DNA of 64,000 bases from Spirochaetota bacterium (GCA_017999915.1 JAGNKX010000005.1:1-64000), one strand, 5' to 3'. Positions 33,579 through 43,270 are shown, numbered from the stretch's first letter. Made by a program: numbers and translations. The notes: generated by a model not told the origin, from the sequence alone.

Positions 33579-34391
33579 CTAATCTGCGGGCCGTAGCACG
33601 AAAAAAGAAATCGCATCCACGATCTTCCGCGGCATGAAGCGGTTCAGGAACAGATGCACAAACTTGCTCATGATCCCCGGTACTGCCACGACTTTGCCCT
33701 TCACCAGGGCCTCCATTCCTTTTCGGGCGATATCCGCCGGATCGCTGAGTCCGCTGATCCTGTACCACCACACCTTCCTGGGAAAGCCGTTACCCTGAAG
33801 AAGGGGCGTATTGGTATAGGATGGGCAAAAAGCCGTCACCCTGACACCGGTTCCCCGCAATTCCTGGTTAACGGCCTCGGATAGACTCTGGATAAATGAT
33901 TTCGACGCGCCATAGACCGCATGATGGGGAGAGGGCTGGAACGCGGATACCGAGCTTATATTCAGGATCCTGCCTTCACCGCGCTTGACCATCTCCGGGA
34001 TAAAAAGATGCATAAGGGCAAGGTAACCGCCTATGTTGACCCGGACCAGGTTCGCCTGGCTTTTCAGGGGAGCCTCGTGAACATTGCCGTATACCATCAT
34101 CCCCGCGTTGTTCACCAGCACGTCTATGCGGGGAACCTCCTTCGCTATTTTCCGAAAGAGGTTGACGGGGCCCTGGTCTTCGGTGAAATCCTCGGTCATG
34201 CACCAGGTCCGGACGGAGTATCTCTTTTCTAATTCACGACCCCATGCCACCAATGCGTCGAGCTCCCCCGGGATGGAATGGAGCACGCAGTGGGCCCCGG
34301 CCCCGGCGAAGCAGCGAGCCAGCTCCTTTCCGATGCCCGAGGATGATCCGGTTATGAGCACATACTTGTCTTTCAGATTGTATTGTTTCAT
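33579..34391 (-). CDS. Short-chain dehydrogenase/reductase
   Basis: A 270-residue classical SDR: cofactor loop ITGSSSGIGKELARCF (residues 13-28), NNAGMMVYG near residue 92, catalytic Ser (NISSVSAF) and YGASKSF near residue 160. The C-terminal VVAVPGIMSKFVHLFLNRFMPRK resembles the tail of the SDR at 26445-27254, a possible membrane-contacting helix. GAGAGG precedes ATG 34391. It probably forms a pair with the downstream extended SDR. Substrate unknown; a lipid or terpenoid carbonyl is plausible. Confidence 0.87.
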   Translation of the reverse strand: MKQYNLKDKYVLITGSSSGIGKELARCFAGAGAHCVLHSIPGELDALVAWGRELEKRYSVRTWCMTEDFTEDQGPVNLFRKIAKEVPRIDVLVNNAGMMVYGNVHEAPLKSQANLVRVNIGGYLALMHLFIPEMVKRGEGRILNISSVSAFQPSPHHAVYGASKSFIQSLSEAVNQELRGTGVRVTAFCPSYTNTPLLQGNGFPRKVWWYRISGLSDPADIARKGMEALVKGKVVAVPGIMSKFVHLFLNRFMPRKIVDAISFFVLRPAD

Positions 34392-34610
34392 GACGCCTCT
34401 CGTGTTTTTTTCCCTTCCCCCGGGGATTTCACAGATCAGCAGGCCGATATCGGTCTCAATAATTGCGGCATTGATAAAATGCCGTGCCGTACCGTAATCG
34501 ACATCATGCTTGAATGCGATGGTACGTCCTGCCTTCCCTCATGTAAGTCATGATGATATAAATGTGAATGGACGGTGCGGGGGCGGCCCGGAGGCAGCCC
34601 CCGCACCAGA

Positions 34611-35861
34611 CTACTTATATCGCCCCAGTATGTGAATGCACATTGCAGCTTCTTCCACGCCGATGTTGCCGCCGCCGTTCTCCGCCAGGCCGATGCGGGC
34701 GCCTTCCACCTGGCGTTTCCCCGCATCGCCCCGGAGCTGCAGCACCAGCTCATGGATCTGGGCGAGACCCGAAGCGCCGATGGGGTGCCCCCGACACTCG
34801 AGGCCGCCGCTCGTGTTGATGGGCCGCTCGCCCCCGAGGCGGGTCGCGCCGGTCTCGGCGTAGGGACCCCCTTCCCCTACCGGGCAGAAACCCATTACTT
34901 CCGACTGGTGCAGCTCGCCCCATGACGTGGCGTCGTGGAGCTCCGCCATGCTGATGTCCTTCGGACCCACGCCGGCCATGTTGTAGGCCTGCTTCGACAG
35001 GCGCTCGCCGATATCCTCGCCGTCAAGGGGCCGGTCGCTCCCCTGGCCGCACACCGAAGCCATGACCCTGACCGGCCTCGCGCCGTTTAGCTTCTTTAAA
35101 AACGCCTCGGAGCAGATGATGCACGCCGCGGCGCCGTCGCCCACGGGAGCGCACATGGCGCGCGTCAGCGGCCATGCCACTTCCTTGTCCGCCAGCACCT
35201 CCTCCACCGACATCAGCTGCTGGTACTGCGACAGCGGGTTCAACGAGCCGTGCAGGTGGTTCTTGGAGCAGATCACGGCGAGCTGCTTCTGCGTCGAGTT
35301 GAACCGGTCCATGTGCCACCGGGCGCCCATGGCATAGGCGTCCATGAAGATGCTGCGCCCCTCTCCCGGCTTCGATTCATCATGGCCCGGTATCTTAAGG
35401 TTCTTGAAGGACTTCCCCACCTCCATGATCATGGCTATGTGCTTTTGCAGATTGCCCACGTCCATACAGGAGGCATAGGCCCCAAGGGCCTGGGCCTTGT
35501 TGGGACTGGTTATCTTCTCCGAGCCGACCGCCATGGCCACATCCCACATCCCGGCCTTTATCCCCATATAGGAAAGGTGAAGCGCCGTGGACGCGCCGGC
35601 GCAGGCGTTCTCCACGTTGGTAATGGGTATCTTGTCGATGCCCATGCCGCGGAACACCACCTGGCCCCTGATCGAATGCTGATTATCATACATGCCCCAG
35701 AAGGTGTTTGAAAAAAACGCCGCCTGGATGTCCTTACCCGCAAGGCCCGCATCGTCCAGGGCCAGCTTGATGGCCTCTTCCGCCATGTTCTTCACGCTTT
35801 TGTCTGGATACTTGTTGAAGCGTATCATTCCCGAGCCAATTATGTATACGTCGCTGTTCAT
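34611..35861 (-). CDS. SCP-x-type thiolase
   Basis: A 416-residue thiolase of the sterol-carrier-x type. Unlike the four thiolase-fold proteins at 4-17 kb, the canonical residues are kept: nucleophile Cys in ITNVENACAGASTALH near residue 85 and His in GGLECRGHPIGASGLAQ near residue 360; the C-terminus has NGGGNIGVEEAAMC. It should cleave a 3-ketoacyl-CoA with CoA. ATG 35861 follows AGGAGG at a slightly long spacing. It closes the second catabolic operon and has no DUF35 partner in that operon. Confidence 0.9.
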   Translation of the reverse strand: MNSDVYIIGSGMIRFNKYPDKSVKNMAEEAIKLALDDAGLAGKDIQAAFFSNTFWGMYDNQHSIRGQVVFRGMGIDKIPITNVENACAGASTALHLSYMGIKAGMWDVAMAVGSEKITSPNKAQALGAYASCMDVGNLQKHIAMIMEVGKSFKNLKIPGHDESKPGEGRSIFMDAYAMGARWHMDRFNSTQKQLAVICSKNHLHGSLNPLSQYQQLMSVEEVLADKEVAWPLTRAMCAPVGDGAAACIICSEAFLKKLNGARPVRVMASVCGQGSDRPLDGEDIGERLSKQAYNMAGVGPKDISMAELHDATSWGELHQSEVMGFCPVGEGGPYAETGATRLGGERPINTSGGLECRGHPIGASGLAQIHELVLQLRGDAGKRQVEGARIGLAENGGGNIGVEEAAMCIHILGRYK

Positions 35862-35898
35862 TGTGCTGCTTGATCCTCCTCTCAAATTTCATCTTTTC

Positions 35899-38334
35899 TC
35901 ATTCAATCCAGTCAACCTGCGGGAACTCCCGCTTGACCGGGTTGTCTATTTGCACGGCCGGGAACCCCACCGCTATGGCCGTTGCGACATGGTCATAGGG
36001 CCAGGCTATGCCCAGCTTCTTCTTTAGTTTACCGCTGAGATTCACCGGCTCACCGGCGAAGCCGGAGAAGCAGGTACCGAGGCCGATGGAATGCGCTGCC
36101 AGGGCGATGTTCTGGCAGCACATGCCGGTGCTGAATATCGGCGTCGATATGCCCATGTGGTGCACCAACACGTAGATGACCGTGGATGCGCCGAAGAACA
36201 CGTCCATGTGGCCCTCGACGAACTGCGGCTTCACCAGGGCCTGTATGGCCACCATGGGACGCTGGTCGATCGAGTCCGGCTTGAAAAACGCCAGGCTGTT
36301 CTTCAACAGCTTCCGCATCGGCCCCTTCCCCTGGTAAAGCTTCGTCACCATGCCAAGGGTCTTGCTGCAGGCAGCGCTGACCTCATCCAGGAGCGCCCGG
36401 TCCCTTATCACCAGGAACTTCCAGGGCTGGCCGTTCCCTGCCGAGGGCGCGAAACGCCCCGCCTCGAGGATGCGGTGGATCATCTCCTTCGGCACCTGTT
36501 CCTTCTTGAAGACGCGGTTGGACCGCCGCCGGTAGATGACGCGCTCCATGCCGGTTATCCTGCCCTCGATCTCCTCGAACCGGGGCGGCTTCTTCTCCAT
36601 GAAAGGATTCGGGTAGCCTGCGCCATCCTCGGGCAATGCCAGTCCCGTGGCCCAGCGTCCCTTATCCACCTTGTAGAAATTGGGGAATTCGAGGGCGCCG
36701 TGGGGGCAGATGGCCTCGCAGTTATGGCAGGCGATACAGACCCTGCCGAAATACTGCACGCTGGTGAAGTCCGACTTGTACTTGCCGCAGGAGAAGCAGC
36801 GGCCCGCCTCGGCCTTTACCTCTTCGGCGGACAGGTGCCCGGCCGCGGGGACCTTCAGCCCCGCGAGCCGCGCCTCCGGAGCGGGCGCCTTCGCGCAGGT
36901 CCGGTTCGCCTTCGGGTAACCGTAGATCGGCACGTTGCGGAAGGTGATCTCCTTTTTGCCGTTGCCGGAAAAGTTTTTACCGGAGAGGCGCGCGTCGATC
37001 GCCAGGGCGGCGCGCTTTCCGGCGCCGATGGCGGCCGTAACCGTCTCGGGTCCGGACACGGCATCGCCGCCGGCGTACACGTTGGGCATCCTGGTGACGC
37101 CAAGGCCGTCCGCGGCGATCCAACCCTTTTCAGCCAGATCGTCGAAGCCGGCAAGGTCCGCCTCCTGGCCCAGGGCGTAGATCACGGAATCGACATACAG
37201 ATCATAGCCGCTCCCTTCGACCGGCTCGGGCCGGCACCGGCCCGACTCGTCCTCTTCGCACAGGCGCATGCGCGTGCATTTGACCGCGGCGCGTCCGTCG
37301 TCGGCGCAGGCCACGTTTATCGGCGCCGCCAGATATTCTATCTTCACGCCTTCGTCCAGTGCGTCCCGGATCTCGTCGTCATGGGCCGGCATTTCCTTGC
37401 GGGTGCGCCGGTACAGGATCGTCACTTCCGCGCCGAGGCGCCGCGCCGTCCGGGCCGCATCGATGGCGGTGTTGCCCCCGCCGACGACCAGGACATTCTT
37501 GCCGACGGTCACGCTCCCGCCTTCGTTCACGGACCGGAGAAACTCGAGGCCGGAAAAGATGCGGCCCGAGGTCCCGAAGTCCGGGTCCTTGCTCTTCGCC
37601 GCGCTGATGGCGGCGTACACGGCGTCATACTGCTTCGCCAGGTCCGCCACGGACACGTCCTTGCCCACGGTGACGCCGGTCTTGAGGACAACGCCCATGG
37701 CGAGGACACGATCGTATTCCGCGTCGATCACCTCCGCCGGCAGCCGGTAGGAGGGTATCGCGTACCGGAGCATGCCGCCCGGCTTCGCCGCGGACTCGTA
37801 CACCGTTACCTCGTGGCCCAATCGGGCCAGGTGATAGGCGCAGGCCATGCCCGAGGGGCCCGACCCCACCACGGCGATGCGCTTGCCGCTCTTCGCCGCA
37901 GGCGCGGTAAAGGCCATGTTCTCCTTCACCCCCCAGGCGCCGATGAACCGCTCCACCTCGTTGATATTGACGGAGCCGTCGAGATACTGACGGTTGCATC
38001 CGCCCTCGCAGGGGTGCGGGCACACCAGGCCGGTTATCGCGGGAAAGGGATTGGCCTCTGTGATGATATCCCATGCCTCGCGGTTGGACCCGCCCTTCGC
38101 CAGGACTTCCATGTACTTTCGGACATCGATTCCGGCCGGGCAGTTGTACTGGCACGCCGCCTCCTGCACCTGCGAATAGGGCCGCTCCACCAGCGTGAGG
38201 GTCTGGCAGGGACACTGTTGTATGCAAAGGCCGCAGCCGATACACTTGTCGTCGTCCAGGTTAATTGAAAAAGGCACTTTCACGACCGGGGGGTCGCTCA
38301 GCACCCGGTATTTCTGCGTAAAGGTATCGCTCAT
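35899..38334 (-). CDS. Ferredoxin / GltD-type flavoprotein / nitroreductase fusion
   Basis: An 811-residue multidomain redox protein. Residues ~24-48: [4Fe-4S] site CIGCGLCIQQCP. Residues ~58-470: GltD/DPYD-type FAD-NAD(P)H oxidoreductase with N-terminal Fe-S ligands (CQYNCPAGID, CPHPCEGGC), FAD loop VVGSGPSGMACAYHL and NAD(P) loop VVGGGNTAIDAARTARRLG. Residues ~515-560: Cys-rich segment CFSCGK plus a second cluster site CIACHNCEAICP. Residues ~610-811: FMN nitroreductase domain (RRRSNRVFKKEQVP, FAPSAGNGQPWKF). Electrons from NAD(P)H would pass via FAD and Fe-S to FMN for a reduction. GGAGG precedes ATG 38334. It lies between the acyl-CoA ligase and thiolase, so an acyl-CoA substrate is inferred. 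Confidence 0.9.
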   Translation of the reverse strand: MSDTFTQKYRVLSDPPVVKVPFSINLDDDKCIGCGLCIQQCPCQTLTLVERPYSQVQEAACQYNCPAGIDVRKYMEVLAKGGSNREAWDIITEANPFPAITGLVCPHPCEGGCNRQYLDGSVNINEVERFIGAWGVKENMAFTAPAAKSGKRIAVVGSGPSGMACAYHLARLGHEVTVYESAAKPGGMLRYAIPSYRLPAEVIDAEYDRVLAMGVVLKTGVTVGKDVSVADLAKQYDAVYAAISAAKSKDPDFGTSGRIFSGLEFLRSVNEGGSVTVGKNVLVVGGGNTAIDAARTARRLGAEVTILYRRTRKEMPAHDDEIRDALDEGVKIEYLAAPINVACADDGRAAVKCTRMRLCEEDESGRCRPEPVEGSGYDLYVDSVIYALGQEADLAGFDDLAEKGWIAADGLGVTRMPNVYAGGDAVSGPETVTAAIGAGKRAALAIDARLSGKNFSGNGKKEITFRNVPIYGYPKANRTCAKAPAPEARLAGLKVPAAGHLSAEEVKAEAGRCFSCGKYKSDFTSVQYFGRVCIACHNCEAICPHGALEFPNFYKVDKGRWATGLALPEDGAGYPNPFMEKKPPRFEEIEGRITGMERVIYRRRSNRVFKKEQVPKEMIHRILEAGRFAPSAGNGQPWKFLVIRDRALLDEVSAACSKTLGMVTKLYQGKGPMRKLLKNSLAFFKPDSIDQRPMVAIQALVKPQFVEGHMDVFFGASTVIYVLVHHMGISTPIFSTGMCCQNIALAAHSIGLGTCFSGFAGEPVNLSGKLKKKLGIAWPYDHVATAIAVGFPAVQIDNPVKREFPQVDWIE

Positions 38335-38370
38335 GGCGTTTCCTCCAACATTGCTGGTTTAATGGTCTCG

Positions 38371-39969
38371 CTATACCTGGATCCTTATGACATTCTTCGC
38401 GTCAGGCTTGAAATTCTCCCTGAGCACACGCTCCAGGGGTTTCTCCGTGACGGTCTTAGGGATCTCGTCTACGATCTGGAAAAAGCTGGGCACGCTGTTC
38501 CTCTCCAGGGTGGCCAGGCAGAGAGACTTGAGCGATGCGATGTCCGGATCCTTGCCTTCGAAGGGCATGATGGCTGCGACGATATCGCTTTCGCCCGGCG
38601 CGCCCGAGGAAGTGGGAATGCCGTATACGCAGACCTCGGAAACGCTGTCATGCTCGCCGATGATCTTCTCGATCAGGTCCGGCTGTATGAAATCTCCCTG
38701 GCGCCGCAGACCGCCGCCCTTGCGGAAATCAAAATAGAAGAAGCCGTTCTCGTCCCGGTGGCATATGTCGCCGCTCCGCAGCCAGCCGCCCCGGGTCTTT
38801 TCCTCGGACTCCTTCTTCTTGCCCAGGTAGTTGACTTCCGTGTTGCCCATCTTCATCTTGCTTATGAGCTCGCCCAGCTCTCCGGGGGCGCAGTCGTTGT
38901 CGTTCTCGTCCACGACCTTCATCTCCATGAACTGCTCCAGGGGCTTGCCGAACGCGCCGATGGGGCCGCCCGGAGGATTGTGGGCGAAGCCGCCCTCGAC
39001 CGCGCCATACCACTCGTGCACCTTCACGTTGAAGCGCTTCTCGAAGGTCTCCCAGATGGCTCGGGGAGTCCCGGCGCTGATGACAACACGGACCGGGTTA
39101 TCGCCGTCGTTCGGCTTCACCGGCTCGTTGTAGATGCCGCTGAGCATGCCTCCCAGGGACGACCAGGTGGTGCAGCCGTACTTGCGGCAGATGTCCCAGA
39201 TGCGGCTCTTGGTGAATTTCTCGCCGACCACGGCGGTGATGCCCTTGGCGATGGTCGGAATGATGGTGACGGACTGGGCGTTGCCGTGGGTCATGGACAG
39301 GCCCGTGTAGGGAATGTCGTCGTCCTTGTACTGCCACACGCCGTTGCCCAGCAGGCTGTAGAGCATGTACCGGTTCGCCTTCAGGACCACGCCCTTGGGA
39401 TCGCCCGTAGTTCCCGACGTATGTATGATCTGGGTCGGCAGGCCGAAATCCAGGTCAAGGGCCTGGTCGGGCGGCTCCGGGTTCTCGTTCGCGAGTATAT
39501 CGTTCAGGGACGGATATTTCCCCTTGTCCGGAACGCCGTGGTGCTTTTTATAGGTAATGCCGATGACGGGCACCGAGGCAATGTCCGATTTTATCTCTTC
39601 AACGCTCTCCAGCATGTCGCCGGCCAGGATGATCCCCTTCGACTTTGTGTTGAGGATCTGGAAGGACAGCTTCCGCTCCTTCGACCGCGGGTCGATGGGA
39701 ACGGCAATCGCGCCGATGGTGAGTCCCGCGAAGAGCGCATAGAGGAACTCCGGGTGATTCCGCATGAGAATGCTGAAGGTGTCGCCCTTGGCGACGCCCG
39801 CCTTTACAAGGGCGCGCGCCACCCTGTTGCAGTTATCGAATAGCATCTGATAGGTCACGCGCTCATCCGATCCGTCGGAGTTGCTGAAAATAAACGCGTC
39901 GCGATCAGTCTTGACATTTTTCAGCCCCACCGCCTTGAAAATGGGAAGGTCTTCAATGTTTTTAATCAT
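38371..39969 (-). CDS. Acyl-CoA synthetase (AMP-forming)
   Basis: A 532-residue ANL ligase. P-loop IIHTSGTTGDPKGVVL near residue 182, A5 region EWYGAVEGGF near residue 320, A7 WLRSGDICHRDENGFFYFD near residue 405, and a C-terminal domain with FFQIVDEIPKTVTEKPLER, including the lysine segment. It activates a carboxylic acid by adenylation and CoA thioester formation. Shorter than the 615-residue ligase at 8.8 kb, closer to crotonobetaine/caiC-like and medium-chain types. GAGAGGTG precedes ATG 39969. It is the probable entry enzyme of the second operon. Confidence 0.9.
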   Translation of the reverse strand: MIKNIEDLPIFKAVGLKNVKTDRDAFIFSNSDGSDERVTYQMLFDNCNRVARALVKAGVAKGDTFSILMRNHPEFLYALFAGLTIGAIAVPIDPRSKERKLSFQILNTKSKGIILAGDMLESVEEIKSDIASVPVIGITYKKHHGVPDKGKYPSLNDILANENPEPPDQALDLDFGLPTQIIHTSGTTGDPKGVVLKANRYMLYSLLGNGVWQYKDDDIPYTGLSMTHGNAQSVTIIPTIAKGITAVVGEKFTKSRIWDICRKYGCTTWSSLGGMLSGIYNEPVKPNDGDNPVRVVISAGTPRAIWETFEKRFNVKVHEWYGAVEGGFAHNPPGGPIGAFGKPLEQFMEMKVVDENDNDCAPGELGELISKMKMGNTEVNYLGKKKESEEKTRGGWLRSGDICHRDENGFFYFDFRKGGGLRRQGDFIQPDLIEKIIGEHDSVSEVCVYGIPTSSGAPGESDIVAAIMPFEGKDPDIASLKSLCLATLERNSVPSFFQIVDEIPKTVTEKPLERVLRENFKPDAKNVIRIQV

Positions 39970-39985
39970 AAACTACACCTCTCTA

Positions 39986-41335
39986 TTATATAAGAATTTG
40001 CTCAGTTGATTTGCTGGTGCTGATCTCGGCGTCCCAGTAATGCTCGAGGAGCGCCAGACGATTGAGCTGGTTGGTCCCCTCGTAGATCTGGTTGAGCCGA
40101 GAATCCCTCCACGCCTTCTCCACGCCGTAGGAATGGATGTAACCGTGGTCTCCCATGAGCTCCATGGCCTGGCCGCACACCCGGTTGGCGGTGTCGGAGA
40201 CGGCCACCTTGCAAGCTGCCGCCAGCCCCTGGCCGGACCTGAAGAGCCGGCAGGAGTGCCACACCATGCTGCGGCACATCCATATCTGGAGCATCATGTC
40301 CGCCAGCTCGATCTGCACGTCCTGATACTCGATAAGGGGCTTCGGCCCCAGGTTCGTCTTCCGGCAGAAGTCGAGGCAGCGCTCGAAGGCGCCCCGGCCG
40401 ATGCCCAGGGCCATGGCCCCTACCGCCGGCCGCGAGTAATTAAGCACGTTCTTGTTGTTGGCCCAGCCGCCGCGCTTGACGCCCACGACGTTGCGATCCG
40501 GCACGAACACGTCCTCGAAAATGAGCTCCGACGCGTCCGAGGCACGCTGTCCCATCTTCTTCTCGCGGCGTCCCACGGAGAAGCCCTTCATACCGCGCTC
40601 CACGATGAAGCAGGTCCACGACTCAATGTCCTCTCCCTCGATCTTGGCGTATACCGTAACCTTGGCCGCGCCCGCGCCGCCGGAGATAAAGCACTTGCGG
40701 CCGTTCAGGATATAGCCTCCCGGGGCAGGTTTGGCCACGGTGACAAGTCGCGCGCTCGCCGCGCCCACCGGGTCCTCAACATCGGAACCGGCCTCTGGCT
40801 CGGTTATAGCGAATGCCCAGGTGGAATCGTCGCCAAAATATCGCGCCTTCAAGTAGTAGGGAATGAAATGCCGGAAATAGGTCCGCAGGTGTCCGGACAG
40901 GAACACCGGCGCGAGGCCCAGGTTATGGGCCAGGAGCATCAGTCCCAGGCCGCCGTCCTCGGTCATGAACTCCTCGGCCGCAAGGACGACCTGGAAGGAA
41001 GGTTTTTTCAGGTAGTCGACGAAACTGGCGTTTCCCAGGGGTGTCGGCAATAGGAGAGTCTGGAACCCGGCCTTGATGGCCTTTTTTAGAATCGGCTTTG
41101 TATCAAAACCATGGGGGTCCCGGTCAGCCTCAAGCGCCGCAGGCCGAATATGCTCGCGGGAGAACTGCAGGGCCCGCCTTCTCCATTTCCTGGCGCCCCG
41201 GGGAAGCATTTTGGTGTCGTGCTCCCACATCGTGATTTCCCTGTTGTCCACGAGAATGCGGCCCAGGAAGTTGAGCTTCTGCGAGGCATTGCGCAGCTTG
41301 AGCTGCTCTATGCGTTCTTCCAGTGATTGTTTCAT
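39986..41335 (-). CDS. Acyl-CoA dehydrogenase (catalytic subunit)
   Basis: A 449-residue acyl-CoA dehydrogenase with an N-terminal extension of about 50 residues (KLRNASQKLNFLGRILVDN) before the usual helical domain. FAD/substrate motif AITEPEAGSDVEDP is near residue 185 and the catalytic Glu is present in LNQIYEGTNQLNR near residue 418. It shares a 4-nt ATGA overlap with the acyl-CoA dehydrogenase upstream, meaning tight translational coupling. The pair may form a heteromer as in steroid side-chain dehydrogenases (ChsE types), with this as the catalytic half. Confidence 0.92.
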   Translation of the reverse strand: MKQSLEERIEQLKLRNASQKLNFLGRILVDNREITMWEHDTKMLPRGARKWRRRALQFSREHIRPAALEADRDPHGFDTKPILKKAIKAGFQTLLLPTPLGNASFVDYLKKPSFQVVLAAEEFMTEDGGLGLMLLAHNLGLAPVFLSGHLRTYFRHFIPYYLKARYFGDDSTWAFAITEPEAGSDVEDPVGAASARLVTVAKPAPGGYILNGRKCFISGGAGAAKVTVYAKIEGEDIESWTCFIVERGMKGFSVGRREKKMGQRASDASELIFEDVFVPDRNVVGVKRGGWANNKNVLNYSRPAVGAMALGIGRGAFERCLDFCRKTNLGPKPLIEYQDVQIELADMMLQIWMCRSMVWHSCRLFRSGQGLAAACKVAVSDTANRVCGQAMELMGDHGYIHSYGVEKAWRDSRLNQIYEGTNQLNRLALLEHYWDAEISTSKSTEQILI

Positions 41336-42525
41336 TGCCGCTCCTCCCTGTCGATGTCGAATATGAGCTGTTTGAGATACGTGGGCGATCCGCCCGCGGA
41401 CTTGAGGGTCGCGACATCGCGCAAACGCTTCTCGATCTTGAAATCCTCCATGTAGCCGTAGCCGCCCATGGACTGCATGCAGTCCGTGACGGATTTCGCG
41501 CAGAGTTCCATGATCGCAAGCTTGGTCTTGGCCGCCCTGGTGAAATCGCGGTCGAAGCTTTCACAGGGAACGGAGATCCCCTGCACCGCGGCCTCCGCCA
41601 CGGCTACCTTCGATTCCGAATCTCCCAGGAGGAGCTTCACGGCCGGGTGGTTCTCAATGATGGTGCCCCCCTGGTATCGCTGGGACGAGTATTCCTCGGC
41701 GGCGGCAAGGGCGCCCCTGGCTATACCCACGGCGATGGCGCTCATGCCGACCCAGTTAAGGGACATGGCACGCGCCAGCAGGGCGGTGGCGTTGCCGTCG
41801 TCTATGCGGTTGCCCGCCGGCACGGTGACATTGTTGAATTTGAGATTGCGAAGGCCGCAAAGACGCAGACCGGAACGCCAGCCCACGTCCGCCTCGATAA
41901 GCCCGTCTGAGCCGGCGGGAACGACGAAGCAGCCCCAATGCCCGTCGATGCGGGCGAAAACCACATAGGCGTCAGGCCGCGGTATGGACCACACAAAGGA
42001 TTTCTCCCCGTTGATCGCATAGCCTTCGGGAACCTTGCGGGCCTCGGTCGTCACGCGGGCCGGCAGGTCGAGGTCCGGCGACTTGATGGTGCCGTAGTGC
42101 GGTAGAGACACGCCTTCCTGGACACAGAGGCCCAGCCGCTCTCCCCCCAGGGCCGCGGCCGGATTCCCCATCAGGGCGATATGCGACGCCACGCCCTGGG
42201 CGTGGAGCATCATGGCGACGCCGCCGCACACGCTCCCGACGATGGACAGGATCGATATCGAGTAGTTCAGCCCCGCCGTATCCGACGCGCAGCCCCATAT
42301 GCCGTATTCGCATCCGGCAGAGGTCTTGTCGGGCGAGCTGGCAAGCCCGGTGATGAAGGCAGTATCGATGATTTTACCCACGAGGTCCGGATTCCCGTCA
42401 GGGAACTCGCCCTCGAACATGGGCTCAACCTGCTTCTTGGTGAATTGACGCGCCAGGTCCATAAAATGACCCAGCTCTTCTGAAGACAATGCAGTAGTAA
42501 CGTTATTAACTAGAACTTCCCCCAT
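41332..42525 (-). CDS. Acyl-CoA dehydrogenase homologue lacking the catalytic Glu
   Basis: A 397-residue acyl-CoA dehydrogenase-family protein. The fold is complete (FMDLARQFTKKQVEPMFEGE at the N-terminus, VPAGNRIDDGNATALLARAM, and SMGGYGYMEDFKIEKRLRD near residue 365), but the segment aligned with YEGT reads KSAGGSPTYLK, so the MCAD-type Glu is absent, and the usual TEPxxGSD loop is not apparent. It resembles the non-catalytic subunits of mycobacterial alpha2beta2 acyl-CoA dehydrogenases. ATG 42525 is six nt after GGAGG. It overlaps the catalytic dehydrogenase gene by 4 nt. Confidence 0.88.
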   Translation of the reverse strand: MGEVLVNNVTTALSSEELGHFMDLARQFTKKQVEPMFEGEFPDGNPDLVGKIIDTAFITGLASSPDKTSAGCEYGIWGCASDTAGLNYSISILSIVGSVCGGVAMMLHAQGVASHIALMGNPAAALGGERLGLCVQEGVSLPHYGTIKSPDLDLPARVTTEARKVPEGYAINGEKSFVWSIPRPDAYVVFARIDGHWGCFVVPAGSDGLIEADVGWRSGLRLCGLRNLKFNNVTVPAGNRIDDGNATALLARAMSLNWVGMSAIAVGIARGALAAAEEYSSQRYQGGTIIENHPAVKLLLGDSESKVAVAEAAVQGISVPCESFDRDFTRAAKTKLAIMELCAKSVTDCMQSMGGYGYMEDFKIEKRLRDVATLKSAGGSPTYLKQLIFDIDREERQ

Positions 42526-42667
42526 GGTCATCCTCCGTTATAATGTTTAGGAAAATGCGCCTCTAAAGTAACAGTTGACGTTTTAATATGTTATGAGATT
42601 ATAAGTATGCCCTCCCTCAAACGAGGGTCCTTGAATATAAAAACCTCCTCAGCGATTTTAATGTTAT

Positions 42668-43270
42668 TTACTCCGGTCTGTTCAGAAGACCGGTGATTGC
42701 CTTACGTGAAAACGATACCGCCCATTCAGATGAATGATTATCCCTGTCAAGATACCACCGCGTTGCCACTCCCTGATATATCGACGAGATAGCCTTTGCC
42801 GTGCCCTTTATATCGGCAATCGACAACAATCCCCGGGCATTGCACTCCTCTATCGCGAGCCCCAGAAGTGAAATCCACTCATTGAACCATTCATGAAAAA
42901 TATCGCGGAAATCCTTATCATGGCTCGCCAGCGACATGGCGTCAAAAAGAATTGAATAACCGATTTCCACCAGCGGATCATCCCAATTATACAACCATGT
43001 AAAAGATAGAAGCTTATCAATCGGATCCGCGCACTGATCCATTACGGTTTTGCTTCGCAAAAAAATATTATTAAAGAACTCTTTGAATGCTTCTTTTATC
43101 AGGTTATCTTTCGACGCATAATAATACGCTATGCCGCCTTTGGATAATTGAGCCTCTTCCGCGATATCATCAAGGGTGATATTCTGAATGCCTATTTCTG
43201 TGATTTTCTTGAAAGTGGCCTCGATAATCTGGGCCTTCCTTATCTGTTCTAGAGTTACTTTTTTATTCAT
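42668..43270 (-). CDS. TetR/AcrR family transcriptional regulator
   Basis: A 200-residue TetR repressor with HTH at residues ~15-62 (ITLDDIAEEAQLSKGGIAYYYASKDNLIKEAF in parts) and a helical ligand domain. It is encoded upstream of the acyl-CoA operon on the same strand; the 142-bp gap before the dehydrogenase has no strong palindrome, whereas a perfect 26-bp palindrome lies 16 bp upstream of this gene's ATG. It therefore probably represses itself and, through co-transcription, the operon. The ligand is likely an acyl-CoA intermediate. Confidence 0.92.
   Translation of the reverse strand: MNKKVTLEQIRKAQIIEATFKKITEIGIQNITLDDIAEEAQLSKGGIAYYYASKDNLIKEAFKEFFNNIFLRSKTVMDQCADPIDKLLSFTWLYNWDDPLVEIGYSILFDAMSLASHDKDFRDIFHEWFNEWISLLGLAIEECNARGLLSIADIKGTAKAISSIYQGVATRWYLDRDNHSSEWAVSFSRKAITGLLNRPE

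Noticed and set aside
36091-38268. 725-residue open frame on the plus strand
   Set aside because: It is the antisense shadow of the ferredoxin/GltD/nitroreductase gene, whose protein has clear motifs; the plus frame has none and is rich in His/Arg/Asp typical of GC-rich antisense frames.
38362-39843. 493-residue open frame on the plus strand
   Set aside because: Antisense of the acyl-CoA ligase; no recognisable motif or ribosome site.
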